Positions 20,114 through 28,608 of a stretch of DNA of 35,306 nucleotides are shown here, piece after piece (positions within the stretch are counted from its first letter, which is position 1; the number at the start of each line of letters is the position of its first letter). The translations under genes and the position numbers were made by a program. A model generated the notes under the pieces. That model searched no databases, was not told where the DNA came from, and worked only from the letters and a program-made list of their open reading frames with translations. This stretch comes from a virus: the IMG/VR virus record IMGVR_UViG_3300049491_000311, positions 1-35,306 of that record; one strand, written 5' to 3'.

Positions 20114-21672
20114 AATATGCCGCCGCTTTCAAATATATAATCTGATGACATCCATTGCACGGTCAACGTCTTTGTTGATATGCTTATCTTTCCTGATGCC
20201 GAATAGCCCAGCCATTGCCTTGTGCTTGTCCATTGCTTTACTATCTGCATTCCAGCCGCCCAATAGGAGCTGTCCCAAATGCTTGTGTCCCAAACCGCCT
20301 GAGAAACTACCGTGTAGCTTGCCGAACCCGTTATGGGATTGTCTTCAAAATCAATATCAATATCAACCAAAAAGCCAATAGACCCGTTAACCAAAAGGAT
20401 AGGGCGAAACATCTTGAATTGCTTTAGTTGAGACTGCTTGCCAAAATACGAAAAAGCCGATTTAGCGTAGGCAGTTATGTTGCTCCCAAGGTCGCTAACG
20501 CCAGTCCATGCATGGGTCACCGTAGTGCCTTGGCAAAAATACAGGCCACCATTAAATACGGCAAAATCCTCCGCATTCCAGCCGTTGAACTTGCACCATG
20601 ACTTAGAGATGGTGTTCATCACATACTGGATATGCTCGCCATCCTCAACGATAGGGACATTTACTATCAGTGCCGCCTGGTCTGCATAAACGATGGGCTT
20701 CCAGCCAAAGTTAGAGCCATATGCCATGGCCGCTTCGTTAAACAATTTCTCAATCTTTGCAGATACCGCGCTGCTGTAATTGACGCCGCCGCCATTGAAT
20801 ATGCCGGCCAGTGAATATGCGCCCTCTTGCGTCAGGACAATCATGTCCGCGCCAGCCTTGACCGTGCACCGCCTTCCCAATGGCTTTCCTATGGTGTACA
20901 CGCCAACCAAAGCCCATGTGGTGGCGGATGATGGGTTAGTTCCCTGGTAAACGATTAGCTCGCCTTCTGACGTGATAAATACCAGCCTATCGTCAGCACC
21001 AGTGCCTGAATCGACAGTCCATGACGCTATGGCCATCAAATAGCCGCCTTTTTGTGCCACGCCTGACAAATCAAACTTAGTCAATGCGCCGCCAGCAACC
21101 CCTGATGCAAGATACCAAAAAGCAAGGGTGCTGTTTTGAATAAACATAAGCCTGCCTTTGTGTATGGCTACGCCGACAAGCGTAGAGGTAGTCGCCCCTG
21201 TAAGGGCTGGGACAGATACGTTATCTACGGCAGTCCAGGTCGTGCCGTCATAATAAAGCGGCTTGTCAGTGCCGTTGACCATTATTAGCCATTGGCTTGT
21301 GCCGTCACCGAACATTGTCCATTGGTGCTTTCCATTAGTCCTTGCGGCTACGGACGCGCCAACCGCCCCGGCACTCGATATATCATAAACGCCGCTCGTG
21401 GTGGCGCAAAACATCTTATTAGAACCAGTAAGCGAATTATAGACAACCAATGTTTTAGACTGCCCAGCCATCCCTGTAGAATGGCTTGTAGAGCCTCCGC
21501 GTATCTCAAGGTATGACGTGCGCGGAAACCAGTTGTCCAGAACAAGCGCATCGGTTTCCTTCATTGCGGCTATTGAGTCCCTGGCATTTAGCCCGCCAAT
21601 TGGGGCCGGATAATTTACTACGCTGGATATTTGTTGCCTGGCATTGGACTTGGCTCTAGCGGCATGCCTCAT
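20110..21672 (-). CDS. Tail nozzle / DNA stabilisation-type protein
   Basis: 520 residues from ATG 21672, which overlaps the adaptor stop (ATGA); a TTG 12 bases upstream is in frame but unlikely. Characteristic start of the family: NYPAPIGGLNARDSIAAM, then TDALVLDNWFPRTSYLEIRGG. The body is a series of beta blades (SKTLVVYNSLTGSNKMF, GKHQWTMFGDGTSQWLIMV, KGRLMFIQNSTLAFWYL), as in P22 gp10/T7 gp12-type propeller nozzles. It forms the hollow tail tip below the adaptor, holding the packaged DNA. It belongs to the late neck operon. Confidence 0.8.
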   Translation of the reverse strand: MRHAARAKSNARQQISSVVNYPAPIGGLNARDSIAAMKETDALVLDNWFPRTSYLEIRGGSTSHSTGMAGQSKTLVVYNSLTGSNKMFCATTSGVYDISSAGAVGASVAARTNGKHQWTMFGDGTSQWLIMVNGTDKPLYYDGTTWTAVDNVSVPALTGATTSTLVGVAIHKGRLMFIQNSTLAFWYLASGVAGGALTKFDLSGVAQKGGYLMAIASWTVDSGTGADDRLVFITSEGELIVYQGTNPSSATTWALVGVYTIGKPLGRRCTVKAGADMIVLTQEGAYSLAGIFNGGGVNYSSAVSAKIEKLFNEAAMAYGSNFGWKPIVYADQAALIVNVPIVEDGEHIQYVMNTISKSWCKFNGWNAEDFAVFNGGLYFCQGTTVTHAWTGVSDLGSNITAYAKSAFSYFGKQSQLKQFKMFRPILLVNGSIGFLVDIDIDFEDNPITGSASYTVVSQAVWDTSIWDSSYWAAGMQIVKQWTSTRQWLGYSASGKISISTKTLTVQWMSSDYIFESGGIL

Positions 21673-22376
21673 GGCACGACCCAATTGCCGTTAGGCACAT
21701 AGATGCCAGGGTTAACGCTTCTTGAGCTTGATGACAGTATGGGCGCACCGCCATCTCGCCCCATCTCGTCCTTGACTTGCATTTCATAGGCGTTAAAAAG
21801 CTCGGCATAATCTAGCCCTTTTTCGCGCATCCACCGCCATCTTAACCCGGAAAGCAGCAATGACGCCGGGATTAAGAAGGTGTCGCTATCGGACGTGGAG
21901 AACTCTTTTTTCGTAGTGCCGTTTGTGTCAAGAAGCCAATATCTTGAGACATATTCAAATGCCCAGCTGTGCCCAGCGGCAGGTATAGGGCTGACCAATA
22001 AATGGTTTCCCATAATGCGGAACTGATACCGTGGGGACGTTATGCCGCCAGCCTTAATTTCCTGCCATTCAACGCCGCTTGTGCGGCCAACCACTTTTAG
22101 CCTGTCCGTCCTGTCCCATATCGTATTGTTGCGTATATACCTAAACCCAGTTGGCGCGATAGTATCAAGCAAACCCTGGTCTTCAAGCGCAACGGTCGTA
22201 AACGTGGCTTCTACCACCAAGCCCTGCCATTGGTGGCGGCTTGCAAGGTCATTGCCTTCTTCTTCAAGGATAGCCATTGCCTGGTTGATTTGCGCGTCCG
22301 TAGAGCCAACAACAGTGGCTGGCACAGGGATGTTTGTGCGCCGACAAAACGCCTGTATTAGCTCAAGTATTGTCAT
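21669..22376 (-). CDS. Head-tail adaptor (P22 gp4 / T7 gp11 type)
   Basis: 235 residues from ATG 22376 (a TTG two codons earlier is also open, closer to AAGG). It reads LELIQAFCRRTNIPVPATVV, then INQAMAILEEEGNDLASRHQ, the helical part of this adaptor family, followed by the beta part (QFRIMGNHLLVSPIPAAGH, FEYVSRYWLLDTNGT) and the late helix LFNAYEMQVKDEMGRDGG. It forms a dodecamer under the portal that connects to the nozzle. The adaptor-then-nozzle order is kept here with a 4-base overlap. Confidence 0.8.
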   Translation of the reverse strand: MTILELIQAFCRRTNIPVPATVVGSTDAQINQAMAILEEEGNDLASRHQWQGLVVEATFTTVALEDQGLLDTIAPTGFRYIRNNTIWDRTDRLKVVGRTSGVEWQEIKAGGITSPRYQFRIMGNHLLVSPIPAAGHSWAFEYVSRYWLLDTNGTTKKEFSTSDSDTFLIPASLLLSGLRWRWMREKGLDYAELFNAYEMQVKDEMGRDGGAPILSSSSRSVNPGIYVPNGNWVVP

Positions 22377-23004
22377 CTTCAAATAAGCCTGAAGGTGAAA
22401 TAGTTTCGCCTTGTTCCATGGGAACTTGCCTTAGCAGCAATTCTATTTTTTCTGACAAAATTTTGACGCTTAACTTTAGCTGGTCGTTTTCTTTTCGCAT
22501 CTTGGCAAGCTCAAGTGCCGCTCCGCCATTCTTTTGAAGTTGCTTGAGCCAAGACTCGGCTTTTAACTTTAAATCCTGCCCGCCCATCCCTATACGCAAT
22601 ATGCCTTCGGACGTAATCGCCGCAAGCTGCTCAACCGTCAGGATGTGCATTTTGATTAGAGTTTCTTGTTGCGCCGGGCTGATTATCCCCCAGCCACGAA
22701 TTGGTACGCCTTCCAGCGGCAACTCTTGGCCATTTTGCCAAGCAGAGTATGATTTTTTATAACTTTCAAGCCATTCATTTGGAAGCCGTTGGTTTTGTAC
22801 GTCTATAGCCAATTGCTTAAACCAATTGTCTACCTTATGTATCATCACGTCCTTAGAATAAGGCGGCGTAACGAGTGCGTAATCAATGTCTTTTGCGACA
22901 TAATGCCCAGCCGCAAGGGTCGCCATCGGGTCTTCTACTGCCCTGCGTTCATACTTAACATAAGGCATCCGGTCTTGGTTTTCGTTGATTTGCGCTAAAC
23001 TCAT
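22363..23004 (-). CDS. Neck-region protein with helix-hairpin-helix-like segment
   Basis: 213 residues, ATG 23004 with AGGAGA upstream; it is the first gene after the terminator at 23099-23125. Residues ~30-90 have mixed strands and helices (HYVAKDIDYALVTPPYSK, DNWFKQLAIDVQNQRL). About 115-160 reads LIKMHILTVEQLAAITSEG, then GMGGQDLKLKAESWL, resembling a helix-hairpin-helix. A leucine-rich coiled coil follows (ENDQLKLSVKILSEKIELL). Similar proteins sit between capsid and adaptor genes in related phages; function unknown. Confidence 0.7.
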   Translation of the reverse strand: MSLAQINENQDRMPYVKYERRAVEDPMATLAAGHYVAKDIDYALVTPPYSKDVMIHKVDNWFKQLAIDVQNQRLPNEWLESYKKSYSAWQNGQELPLEGVPIRGWGIISPAQQETLIKMHILTVEQLAAITSEGILRIGMGGQDLKLKAESWLKQLQKNGGAALELAKMRKENDQLKLSVKILSEKIELLLRQVPMEQGETISPSGLFEDDNT

Positions 23005-23098
23005 GGGCTCTCCTGTATAAAACCGCTGTTCTCAGACGCTAATTGTAAGCAGTATTTTGGCAATACTCATGGCTTCTATGCTTAATCATTCAACACCT

Positions 23099-23125
23099 AA
23101 AAAATCCCCGCCAAAAGACGGGGAT
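23099..23125 (-). terminator. Rho-independent terminator after the decoration gene
   Basis: On the minus strand ATCCCCG (23125-23119) pairs with CGGGGAT (23110-23104) around an 8-base loop and is followed by U5. It lies 20 bases after the stop of the decoration gene. It should end or reduce transcription of the head operon before the neck genes. Confidence 0.8.
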
Positions 23126-23144
23126 ATATAATAAAAACAATAAC

Positions 23145-23861
23145 TTATGTGATTGCCCCTTGCGCGAACGGGCGCGATATCATCCCTACGCCGTAACCAG
23201 TATAAGTACCCGTCAAGGTGATCGAACCATCTGCAGTAGCCAGCTTGTCACCAACCGTGCCAACGGCAGAACCCATGTAAATGGTCTGCCCGTCAGAATC
23301 AAGTTTAGCCACAACGGTTGACGCTGGTATACCAGTCCCGGTCAATGCAAGCCCAAGCGTAAAGCCATCAAAGCCGTTAGTCTTAAGCACGTATCCGCCG
23401 TTTTTGGTCAAAGCGGTGGCGGTTACTGTAGCTGTGGCGGCCTTTACGTTACGGCAGTTAAGAACCTGCTTGCCTGCGGCGTTAGTGCCCAAGATACCTG
23501 CAGCAGTAATGCCTATAGCTGCATCCGCTGCAACCGTGGCGTTTGTCTTGTAAACCGCCGCGCCACTGATTTGCAGCCATCCATAAGTGCCAGACGCCAT
23601 ATTGTTCATGGCTACGCCGACAGGAAAGCCTTGGTTGGCCGTGTTAGGCACTAAGGTTGCCAGGTAAGTTGGCATCGTTCCGACTACGCACACAGAGCCT
23701 TTAAGGATGGTATCGTTAGACTTAACATAGACAAATTCGCCTTGACCCCAGTAAGCGTCGGTGGCCATAACAGTCATGCCAAGCGTGTTTCGCTGCACGG
23801 TGTCAGGAATAAAGTAATCGTTAAAAGGCTGATGCCCGGCGATGTGATTTGTTGCAAACAT
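23145..23861 (-). CDS. Head decoration/cement-type protein
   Basis: 238 residues, ATG 23861 with AGGAGATATACA upstream, a very strong ribosome site. The N-terminal part (DTVQRNTLGMTVMATDAYWG, then GEFVYVKSNDTILKGSVCVV) and central GVAMNNMASGTYGWLQISGA are typical of beta-rich capsid cement proteins (DUF2190 style). An inserted Thr/Ala-rich domain (about 140-220, IPASTVVAKLDSDGQTIYMG) resembles small Ig-like or beta modules. It directly follows the major capsid gene, and the strong site suits a protein needed in hundreds of copies. Confidence 0.7.
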   Translation of the reverse strand: MFATNHIAGHQPFNDYFIPDTVQRNTLGMTVMATDAYWGQGEFVYVKSNDTILKGSVCVVGTMPTYLATLVPNTANQGFPVGVAMNNMASGTYGWLQISGAAVYKTNATVAADAAIGITAAGILGTNAAGKQVLNCRNVKAATATVTATALTKNGGYVLKTNGFDGFTLGLALTGTGIPASTVVAKLDSDGQTIYMGSAVGTVGDKLATADGSITLTGTYTGYGVGMISRPFAQGAIT

Positions 23862-24001
23862 TGTATATCTCCTATTGCTTAGAACCCTGCCATATTTCTA
23901 TTTAGGGGATTAAACTTACTCAAGCTCTGCGCTTAAATAAGCGTGCCGCTTTGTGTTTCTATTTTGTTCAGTAACCGTAACCTAATGGCAATTGTTAGGC
24001 A

Positions 24002-24964
24002 TCAGGGTATAATTACGCCCTGCTGTGCCCTGTTTGAGCACACCAGATTTCCTTGCCATAGCAGGGGAATAACAACGCCGTCTTGGTTGACAGGACGTTG
24101 TTCTGGTAACTCAGTCAAGTCAGCGTCTTTATGCGTTACCAGCTTCAAGTATTCCGTGTTTAGCATGTACATGTGAGTTGACGGGATGCCTGAGTTGCCA
24201 TCATAAATGACGTCTGCTTTTTTGTATTTCAGCGAACTAAAGCCGCCTGAGACCATGTCTTTATCGGTATAGCGTTTGATAGATACCTGTGAAGCTTCAT
24301 AGAAGCCATACATGATGTTATCAGCCACAATTAAGTCAGGGCAATCATCGGGGCCACGGTCAAGCTGCAACCATAAAGGCAACATCAACGAACCTTCGAT
24401 TGTGGTCGCAGACAAAGTGACTCCGTTCACTGAGATGTCGTATACCTTGTTCTGCCAGAAAGTCCATGCGGACGCGTCAATTCCGCCCACAGTGTTGGTG
24501 TTTACGTCGGCAACAATCGCTTGCAAGCCGTTAACCTGGTTGCTTAAAGAGCCGGAGCTGTACAAATCGCTTGAAAAGTTATTGTTAAAAGTACGTATCG
24601 CATTCTTCATCCTTGCCTTTGCAAGTTCCATAATGCGGGAATCACCGCTATTGATACGCAATTCACGCCCTGATGCCACAATGTTGATGGCAATCTGCCG
24701 CCATTGGTACTCGGCAGACGAGATAACGTCAGAAGCCGAAATATTTAGCGTGTCCCAGTCAGAATAACGCTGGTAAGTGCCGTTTGCTGCATAATCGAGC
24801 GGTGTGACGATAGTAAGGCCGCCATCTTCGGTAATCTTGTTGCCGCGCTCATTTATGTATTTATAAAGTGCATTTCGGTTGGACAAGTTGTCCTTGATTT
24901 CTTTGCGATGTTTTCTAAATGTTGACGTTACCAGTTCGGTAAACGTAGAATTAGGCGAGGCCAT
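24002..24964 (-). CDS. Major capsid protein
   Basis: 320 residues, ATG 24964 with GGAGGA upstream. It begins MASPNSTFTELVTSTFRKHR, then ALYKYINERGNKITEDGG, TIVTPLDYAANGTYQRYSDW and IVASGRELRINSGDSRIMEL, the N-arm and E-loop-like part of a capsid family seen in many podo- and siphoviruses. The end has NTEYLKLVTHKDADLTELPE. It most likely has the HK97 fold (inference, from family). It lies between scaffold and decoration genes with 158- and 140-base gaps (24965-25122, 23862-24001), the largest in the head block; no gene is seen in either. Confidence 0.85.
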   Translation of the reverse strand: MASPNSTFTELVTSTFRKHRKEIKDNLSNRNALYKYINERGNKITEDGGLTIVTPLDYAANGTYQRYSDWDTLNISASDVISSAEYQWRQIAINIVASGRELRINSGDSRIMELAKARMKNAIRTFNNNFSSDLYSSGSLSNQVNGLQAIVADVNTNTVGGIDASAWTFWQNKVYDISVNGVTLSATTIEGSLMLPLWLQLDRGPDDCPDLIVADNIMYGFYEASQVSIKRYTDKDMVSGGFSSLKYKKADVIYDGNSGIPSTHMYMLNTEYLKLVTHKDADLTELPEQRPVNQDGVVIPLLWQGNLVCSNRAQQGVIIP

Positions 24965-25122
24965 GAGCCATCCTCCAAAAGTTGAAATAAAATTAATGCC
25001 TTCCGGCGTTAAATCACTCCACTATCTGCAGTCGGCTGTTAGCTTATCTATGAGACGTGTTTGACCGGGCGTTAGCCCTTGCGCTTTCCCCTGTTGGGGT
25101 ACTTGCGCCTATTAACATTACA

Positions 25123-26076
25123 TTACGCTTTTTGCTTTAGCCTTGCAAGCGTTTCTTGCATGGTGTCGTCCCATGTGCCAACAGGCGAATTAGGCTTACC
25201 TTGTGACATTGAGGGCTTTATGTTTATTGCTGACGATTTTTTGGCTTTTATTGCTTCTTGCTGATGTTTTGCCGTCCTTTCTGCATTTATGCGCTCTATT
25301 TCGGCAGACCTGGTATTTGGGTTTGCCCATTTAGCCTGCTCATAGGCTGATTCTAGCGTATGCCCAATCTTTATAAATTCTGCGATTGAATCAGACAGCT
25401 CGTGAAAGTCGGGCTTATCCTTGGAGAACTGCTCGACATGCAGCAGGGTCTCTTGCCTGACCCTGCTTTCATGCTGTGCCTGCCTTTGCTGTTCTTTTTG
25501 CTTGATTGCATTTATTTCTTGCTGCAGCTGGCTAACCATGGGGTCTACCTTTTGCGCGTTTTCCCTCGGTATCAGCCCTGTCGCTATACCTATGTCGATA
25601 AAGGCTTGCTGCCTTTTTTCCAGAGAACCTTCGGTGATGGCTTTGTGGTGTTCAAAAAGGTTAATGATTGCTGTTGCTTCATCGCCACCAGAGGCCTGTA
25701 TTACTTCTCGATACGGCGATATGGCCTGGTCAATGTATTGTGCGTACTGGAATCCGTCGCGGTACTGCTGAATGCCATCAAGCATTTGTTGTTCGCGCAA
25801 TTCAATATACTCTTTGGCGTCGTCAGGAATCCCGTTCCATGTTTCGTGCTTGTCTTTCGCCCATGATGATGGGGCTGCCTTTACTTTTATTTCATCTATT
25901 GGCTCATTCTCTGGGCTTTCTTCAACGGCTTCTTCTACAGGCTCGCCATCGCCCTCATTGCCTGGAGTTTCAGTTGATTCGGTTGCTTCTATTTCTTCTT
26001 TGTCAGTGCCGCCGCTTAAGCCCATGCTCTCGGCTATATTGGCCACGCCTGCATCTATGTCAAAATCTTCGCTCAT
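25123..26076 (-). CDS. Scaffold protein
   Basis: 317 residues; ATG 26076 overlaps the previous stop (ATGA). The acidic N-terminus (DKEEIEATESTETPGNEGDG) is followed by a region common in phage scaffolds (PSSWAKDKHETWNGIPDDAK, YIELREQQMLDGIQQYRDGF, IDQAISPYREVIQASGG), then a long coiled coil (QQEINAIKQKEQQRQAQHES) and a C-terminal basic capsid-binding-like end (WDDTMQETLARLKQKA). It guides assembly of the procapsid and is then lost. Directly upstream of the capsid gene, as expected. Confidence 0.85.
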   Translation of the reverse strand: MSEDFDIDAGVANIAESMGLSGGTDKEEIEATESTETPGNEGDGEPVEEAVEESPENEPIDEIKVKAAPSSWAKDKHETWNGIPDDAKEYIELREQQMLDGIQQYRDGFQYAQYIDQAISPYREVIQASGGDEATAIINLFEHHKAITEGSLEKRQQAFIDIGIATGLIPRENAQKVDPMVSQLQQEINAIKQKEQQRQAQHESRVRQETLLHVEQFSKDKPDFHELSDSIAEFIKIGHTLESAYEQAKWANPNTRSAEIERINAERTAKHQQEAIKAKKSSAINIKPSMSQGKPNSPVGTWDDTMQETLARLKQKA

Positions 26077-26483
26077 ATTCTCTCAACCTGGGCTGTCAGC
26101 CCATTAGTTAGCTCGCTTTCCAACCGTTCGCGCTTTACTGTCGGCATCAACGCAATCTCACGGTCAACCGTTTCGTCGATCATTTTGTCCAATTCATTGT
26201 TGTGGCTATGGAATCGCCTGTCTGCGTCTTGCCTGATTCCAATCTCATATTCAATGCAATTGTTTCGTGCCATATCTTCCTTGGCCGCTTTTTCTGACGT
26301 TATCAATGTGCCGTCAATCGGCGATTTATAGCGGACATCTTTTGGTATCACCAATGACGGCTTGGTTATTACCTGGAACGCCATACGACTGCATTTACAA
26401 AAGACGTGGTTCTTGTGGGATTTTATGCTTGTTGTGCGCTCAAACACGCCGCATTCTGGGCATTTGTAAACGTAAACAGGCAT
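26073..26483 (-). CDS. Zinc-ribbon protein in the head block
   Basis: 136 residues; the ATG overlaps the previous stop (TAATG). The N-terminus MPVYVYKCPECGVFERTTSI, then VFCKCSRM, forms a FmdB-like zinc ribbon with two Cys pairs. The rest is helical and charged (EDMARNNCIEYEIGIRQDAD, KMIDETVDREIALMPTVKRE). Proteins of this type often precede the scaffold gene in P22-like phages. It could help head assembly or bind a head gene product; no enzyme motif. Confidence 0.75.
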   Translation of the reverse strand: MPVYVYKCPECGVFERTTSIKSHKNHVFCKCSRMAFQVITKPSLVIPKDVRYKSPIDGTLITSEKAAKEDMARNNCIEYEIGIRQDADRRFHSHNNELDKMIDETVDREIALMPTVKRERLESELTNGLTAQVERI

Positions 26484-26803
26484 TAAAGCACCTTATAAAA
26501 CACAGTAATGTCAAACTGGCCTGCAACAAAATCTATTGTCACGCCATTGGGGCACTCAATCCCGTCAGTTCCAAACCATTGCGTTTGTGAAGTGCTTAGT
26601 GCAAGCTTTATGTTCGCCATTACAGCTCCGCCGCCAACAGTCGCGCCGTTCATTATACGCAATGTTGCAAGCGCAGGCACTCCGGCACTTTCCATGACAG
26701 AATAACCCATTAGTTTCAAGCCATTCTGGGCTGCCACCAATGCATTTACATCGGCAGTCACGGCATTGCTGGTTGCGGCTTTCGCCGATGAAAAATCAAT
26801 CAT
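26483..26803 (-). CDS. Small head-region protein, beta-rich
   Basis: 106 residues, ATG 26803 with AGGGGG upstream. It reads AATSNAVTADVNALVAAQNG, LRIMNGATVGGGAVMANIKL and CPNGVTIDFVAGQFDITVFY. Small beta-sandwich proteins with ...NG-TVGGG... and an ending ...TVFYKVL are frequent near phage head genes. It could be a capsid-associated minor protein; no family is known to me by name. It follows the HxVTS repeat gene by 12 bases. Confidence 0.65.
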   Translation of the reverse strand: MIDFSSAKAATSNAVTADVNALVAAQNGLKLMGYSVMESAGVPALATLRIMNGATVGGGAVMANIKLALSTSQTQWFGTDGIECPNGVTIDFVAGQFDITVFYKVL

Positions 26804-26815
26804 AAATAAATCCCC

Positions 26816-27790
26816 CTAAATCATCAATAATAACAATGCAATGTCCTCTTCGTCCTGCTGACCAATAAAGCCTTGATATAGCATCAACAGGGCTTCAACC
26901 GCCGATATATCGGAATTCAGGCTCTCCCAGTCGATAGCTTTGGCCTTTTTGAATGGCTTGACTATTTCCTCGGCTTTTTTCTTTACTACCTTGGTTGTTT
27001 GCGTTAAGGCATGGTACTTATCCTCGATTGTCTTGTCTAGGATTTTGCCAATTTTCTTGCGTTTCTTGCGTGCTGGCTGGTCTTGGTAATAAATGCCGCG
27101 CGGCGCATCGTCACCGCCAACCTTTGTAGATTGGCTGGCTTTTAATGACAATGACGTTAAATCACTGCCAGCACCAACCAATGCCGACACGACATCATGG
27201 ACGACCGCCGCGCCTGCACGTGCGACACTGGCGACAAGCGTAGAGCCCGCGCCTACCAGCCCAGACGTAACCGCATGGACGGCACTATGTACTGACGTTG
27301 CCGTTAGGCTGCTTGCATCGCCCACCAATACAGACGTTACGGCATGTTGCCGTGTCCGGTTTGCGCTGCCCGTAAGCGTCGAGACATCGCCAACCAATAC
27401 AGACGTTACGCCGTGCGTTACCGACCCAGTTGACCTGTCCGCGCTGCCTGACAGGCTTGAGCCGCCACTTAATAGCCCGGACGTTACGCTATGCGGCACA
27501 TTATGGACTGACGTGGCCAACAAGGTAGAGCCGCCGCCAACAAGCCCGGACGTTACGGCATGCGGTACGCTATGCACCGAGCTTGCCGTGACTGTTGCAA
27601 CATTGCCTACAAGTGACGAAGTTACGTTATGTGTGACTGCGCCAGAGCTTGCGGCGAGCATCCAGTCATCAAAAACTGCGCTTCCAGCCTCGCCGGTAGT
27701 GTCTTTTACAAGCGGGTTTATTGCCCTATAAGCTTTCCCTATACGGGAGTATAGGGAAAGTATGGATTTATTTTTGCCTGTTACGGCCAC
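26816..27790 (-). CDS. Virion-region protein with HxVTS tandem repeats
   Basis: 324 residues from GTG 27790 (no ATG nearby; weak Shine-Dalgarno). After 50 residues come seven units built on H-x-VTS-x-LVG-x2-S-x-L-x2-S at His 54, 77, 100, 126, 149, 172 and 198, then a basic stretch (ARKKRKKIGKILD), a helix (KYHALTQTTKVVKKKAEEIV) and an acidic hydrophobic end (QQDEEDIALLLLMI). Similar H-T/V-TS-LVG repeats occur in other phage head-tail proteins. Repeats suggest a beta-solenoid or fibre. The mRNA contains a perfect 12-bp hairpin at codons 11-20. Between the portal and scaffold genes. Confidence 0.7.
   Translation of the reverse strand: MAVTGKNKSILSLYSRIGKAYRAINPLVKDTTGEAGSAVFDDWMLAASSGAVTHNVTSSLVGNVATVTASSVHSVPHAVTSGLVGGGSTLLATSVHNVPHSVTSGLLSGGSSLSGSADRSTGSVTHGVTSVLVGDVSTLTGSANRTRQHAVTSVLVGDASSLTATSVHSAVHAVTSGLVGAGSTLVASVARAGAAVVHDVVSALVGAGSDLTSLSLKASQSTKVGGDDAPRGIYYQDQPARKKRKKIGKILDKTIEDKYHALTQTTKVVKKKAEEIVKPFKKAKAIDWESLNSDISAVEALLMLYQGFIGQQDEEDIALLLLMI
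27137..27631 (-). repeat. Seven HxVTS-LVG units with a 23/23/26 super-period
   Basis: The DNA encodes residues 54-218. Spacing between the unit-starting His residues is 23, 23, 26, 23, 23, 26, so the array is two 72-residue super-units plus a start of a third. The longer units carry an extra three residues before the His. This implies growth by duplication of a three-unit block. Confidence 0.75.
27733..27760. repeat. Perfect 12-bp hairpin inside the start of the repeat-protein gene
   Basis: CTTTCCCTATAC (27733-27744) and GTATAGGGAAAG (27749-27760) are exact reverse complements around GGGA. It occupies nucleotides 31-58 of the coding sequence (LSLYSRIGKA). No U-tract follows on either strand, so it is not a plain terminator. 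It could slow translation, bind a protein or act as a site in DNA. Confidence 0.7.
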
Positions 27791-27793
27791 GCG

Positions 27794-28603
27794 CTAACCT
27801 TGCGCGAACGTCGCTATGCCTGAAAGTACCGTCGTGCTAGTGGCTTGCGGGATAAATATCAAAAAAGGCGTAGTATTGTCATAGCATATTGGCAGGCTTC
27901 CTGATACCGCGTCTATCGCGTTTGGGATGTTTGAAACAGACAATTCAAGTGCCGCCAACACCCTGTATGCCACCAGGCTAACTGACCCGCTGGTCATGCT
28001 GACCGAACTAGTGAATGTTTGAATCGAACGGACTCCATTGTCGCCAGCCGCCAATCCCATCCGGTAGAATGCCCCTATTGCCGAGCTTGCAACGTAAGTG
28101 TCAATGGGTGCGCTTGTCTGGCCTGCCGTGCCTGCGCTGTTGGTGTAGGACATGGACAACACTGACGTGCCCGCACCCGTGGCCGTCACCACCTCAAGCC
28201 CTATATAAACTCCATCGCCGTTTGTAGAGCCGTTCTTGTCCCTTGCTGGCCAGGCCACGCTATTTATTGTCTGCGCCGTTGTCGTGGTCACTACAAATCC
28301 AGAATTATGCCATATCCTGTCGCACAGCAAAAGAGTCCCGGGGCCGCCACTAGATAAGCCAGAGAACCTGTCAAGGTATATAGATTGCCCGCCAACAGCG
28401 GCTGGGAATGGGAGCTGGCCTGCATAGGACGTCAAGGCTGCGCCTGCTATTCCAGGGGCTGGCGCGGCGGCCGCGCCAGGATAACCGCCGACATAAAATG
28501 GGGTATGCGGCCTTCCAATAACTAATGTAGGAGATGCAACCTTAGCATAATAGCTTGGTGGCTTCCTTCCGGCTATGACTCCGTCAAGTGTAGTTATCGC
28601 CAT
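27794..28603 (-). CDS. Putative minor virion protein, beta-rich
   Basis: 269 residues, ATG 28603 with GGAG upstream. It begins AITTLDGVIAGRKPPSYYAK, a start found on several phage structural proteins, then has a short Pro/Gly linker and a long beta-rich body (GGQSIYLDRFSGLSSGG, LLCDRIWHNSGFVVTTTTAQ, YIGLEVVTATGAGTSVLSM). The C-terminus is also beta. It looks like a decoration or adhesion subunit. No enzyme motif. Confidence 0.65.
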   Translation of the reverse strand: MAITTLDGVIAGRKPPSYYAKVASPTLVIGRPHTPFYVGGYPGAAAAPAPGIAGAALTSYAGQLPFPAAVGGQSIYLDRFSGLSSGGPGTLLLCDRIWHNSGFVVTTTTAQTINSVAWPARDKNGSTNGDGVYIGLEVVTATGAGTSVLSMSYTNSAGTAGQTSAPIDTYVASSAIGAFYRMGLAAGDNGVRSIQTFTSSVSMTSGSVSLVAYRVLAALELSVSNIPNAIDAVSGSLPICYDNTTPFLIFIPQATSTTVLSGIATFAQG

Positions 28604-28608
28604 TATGC

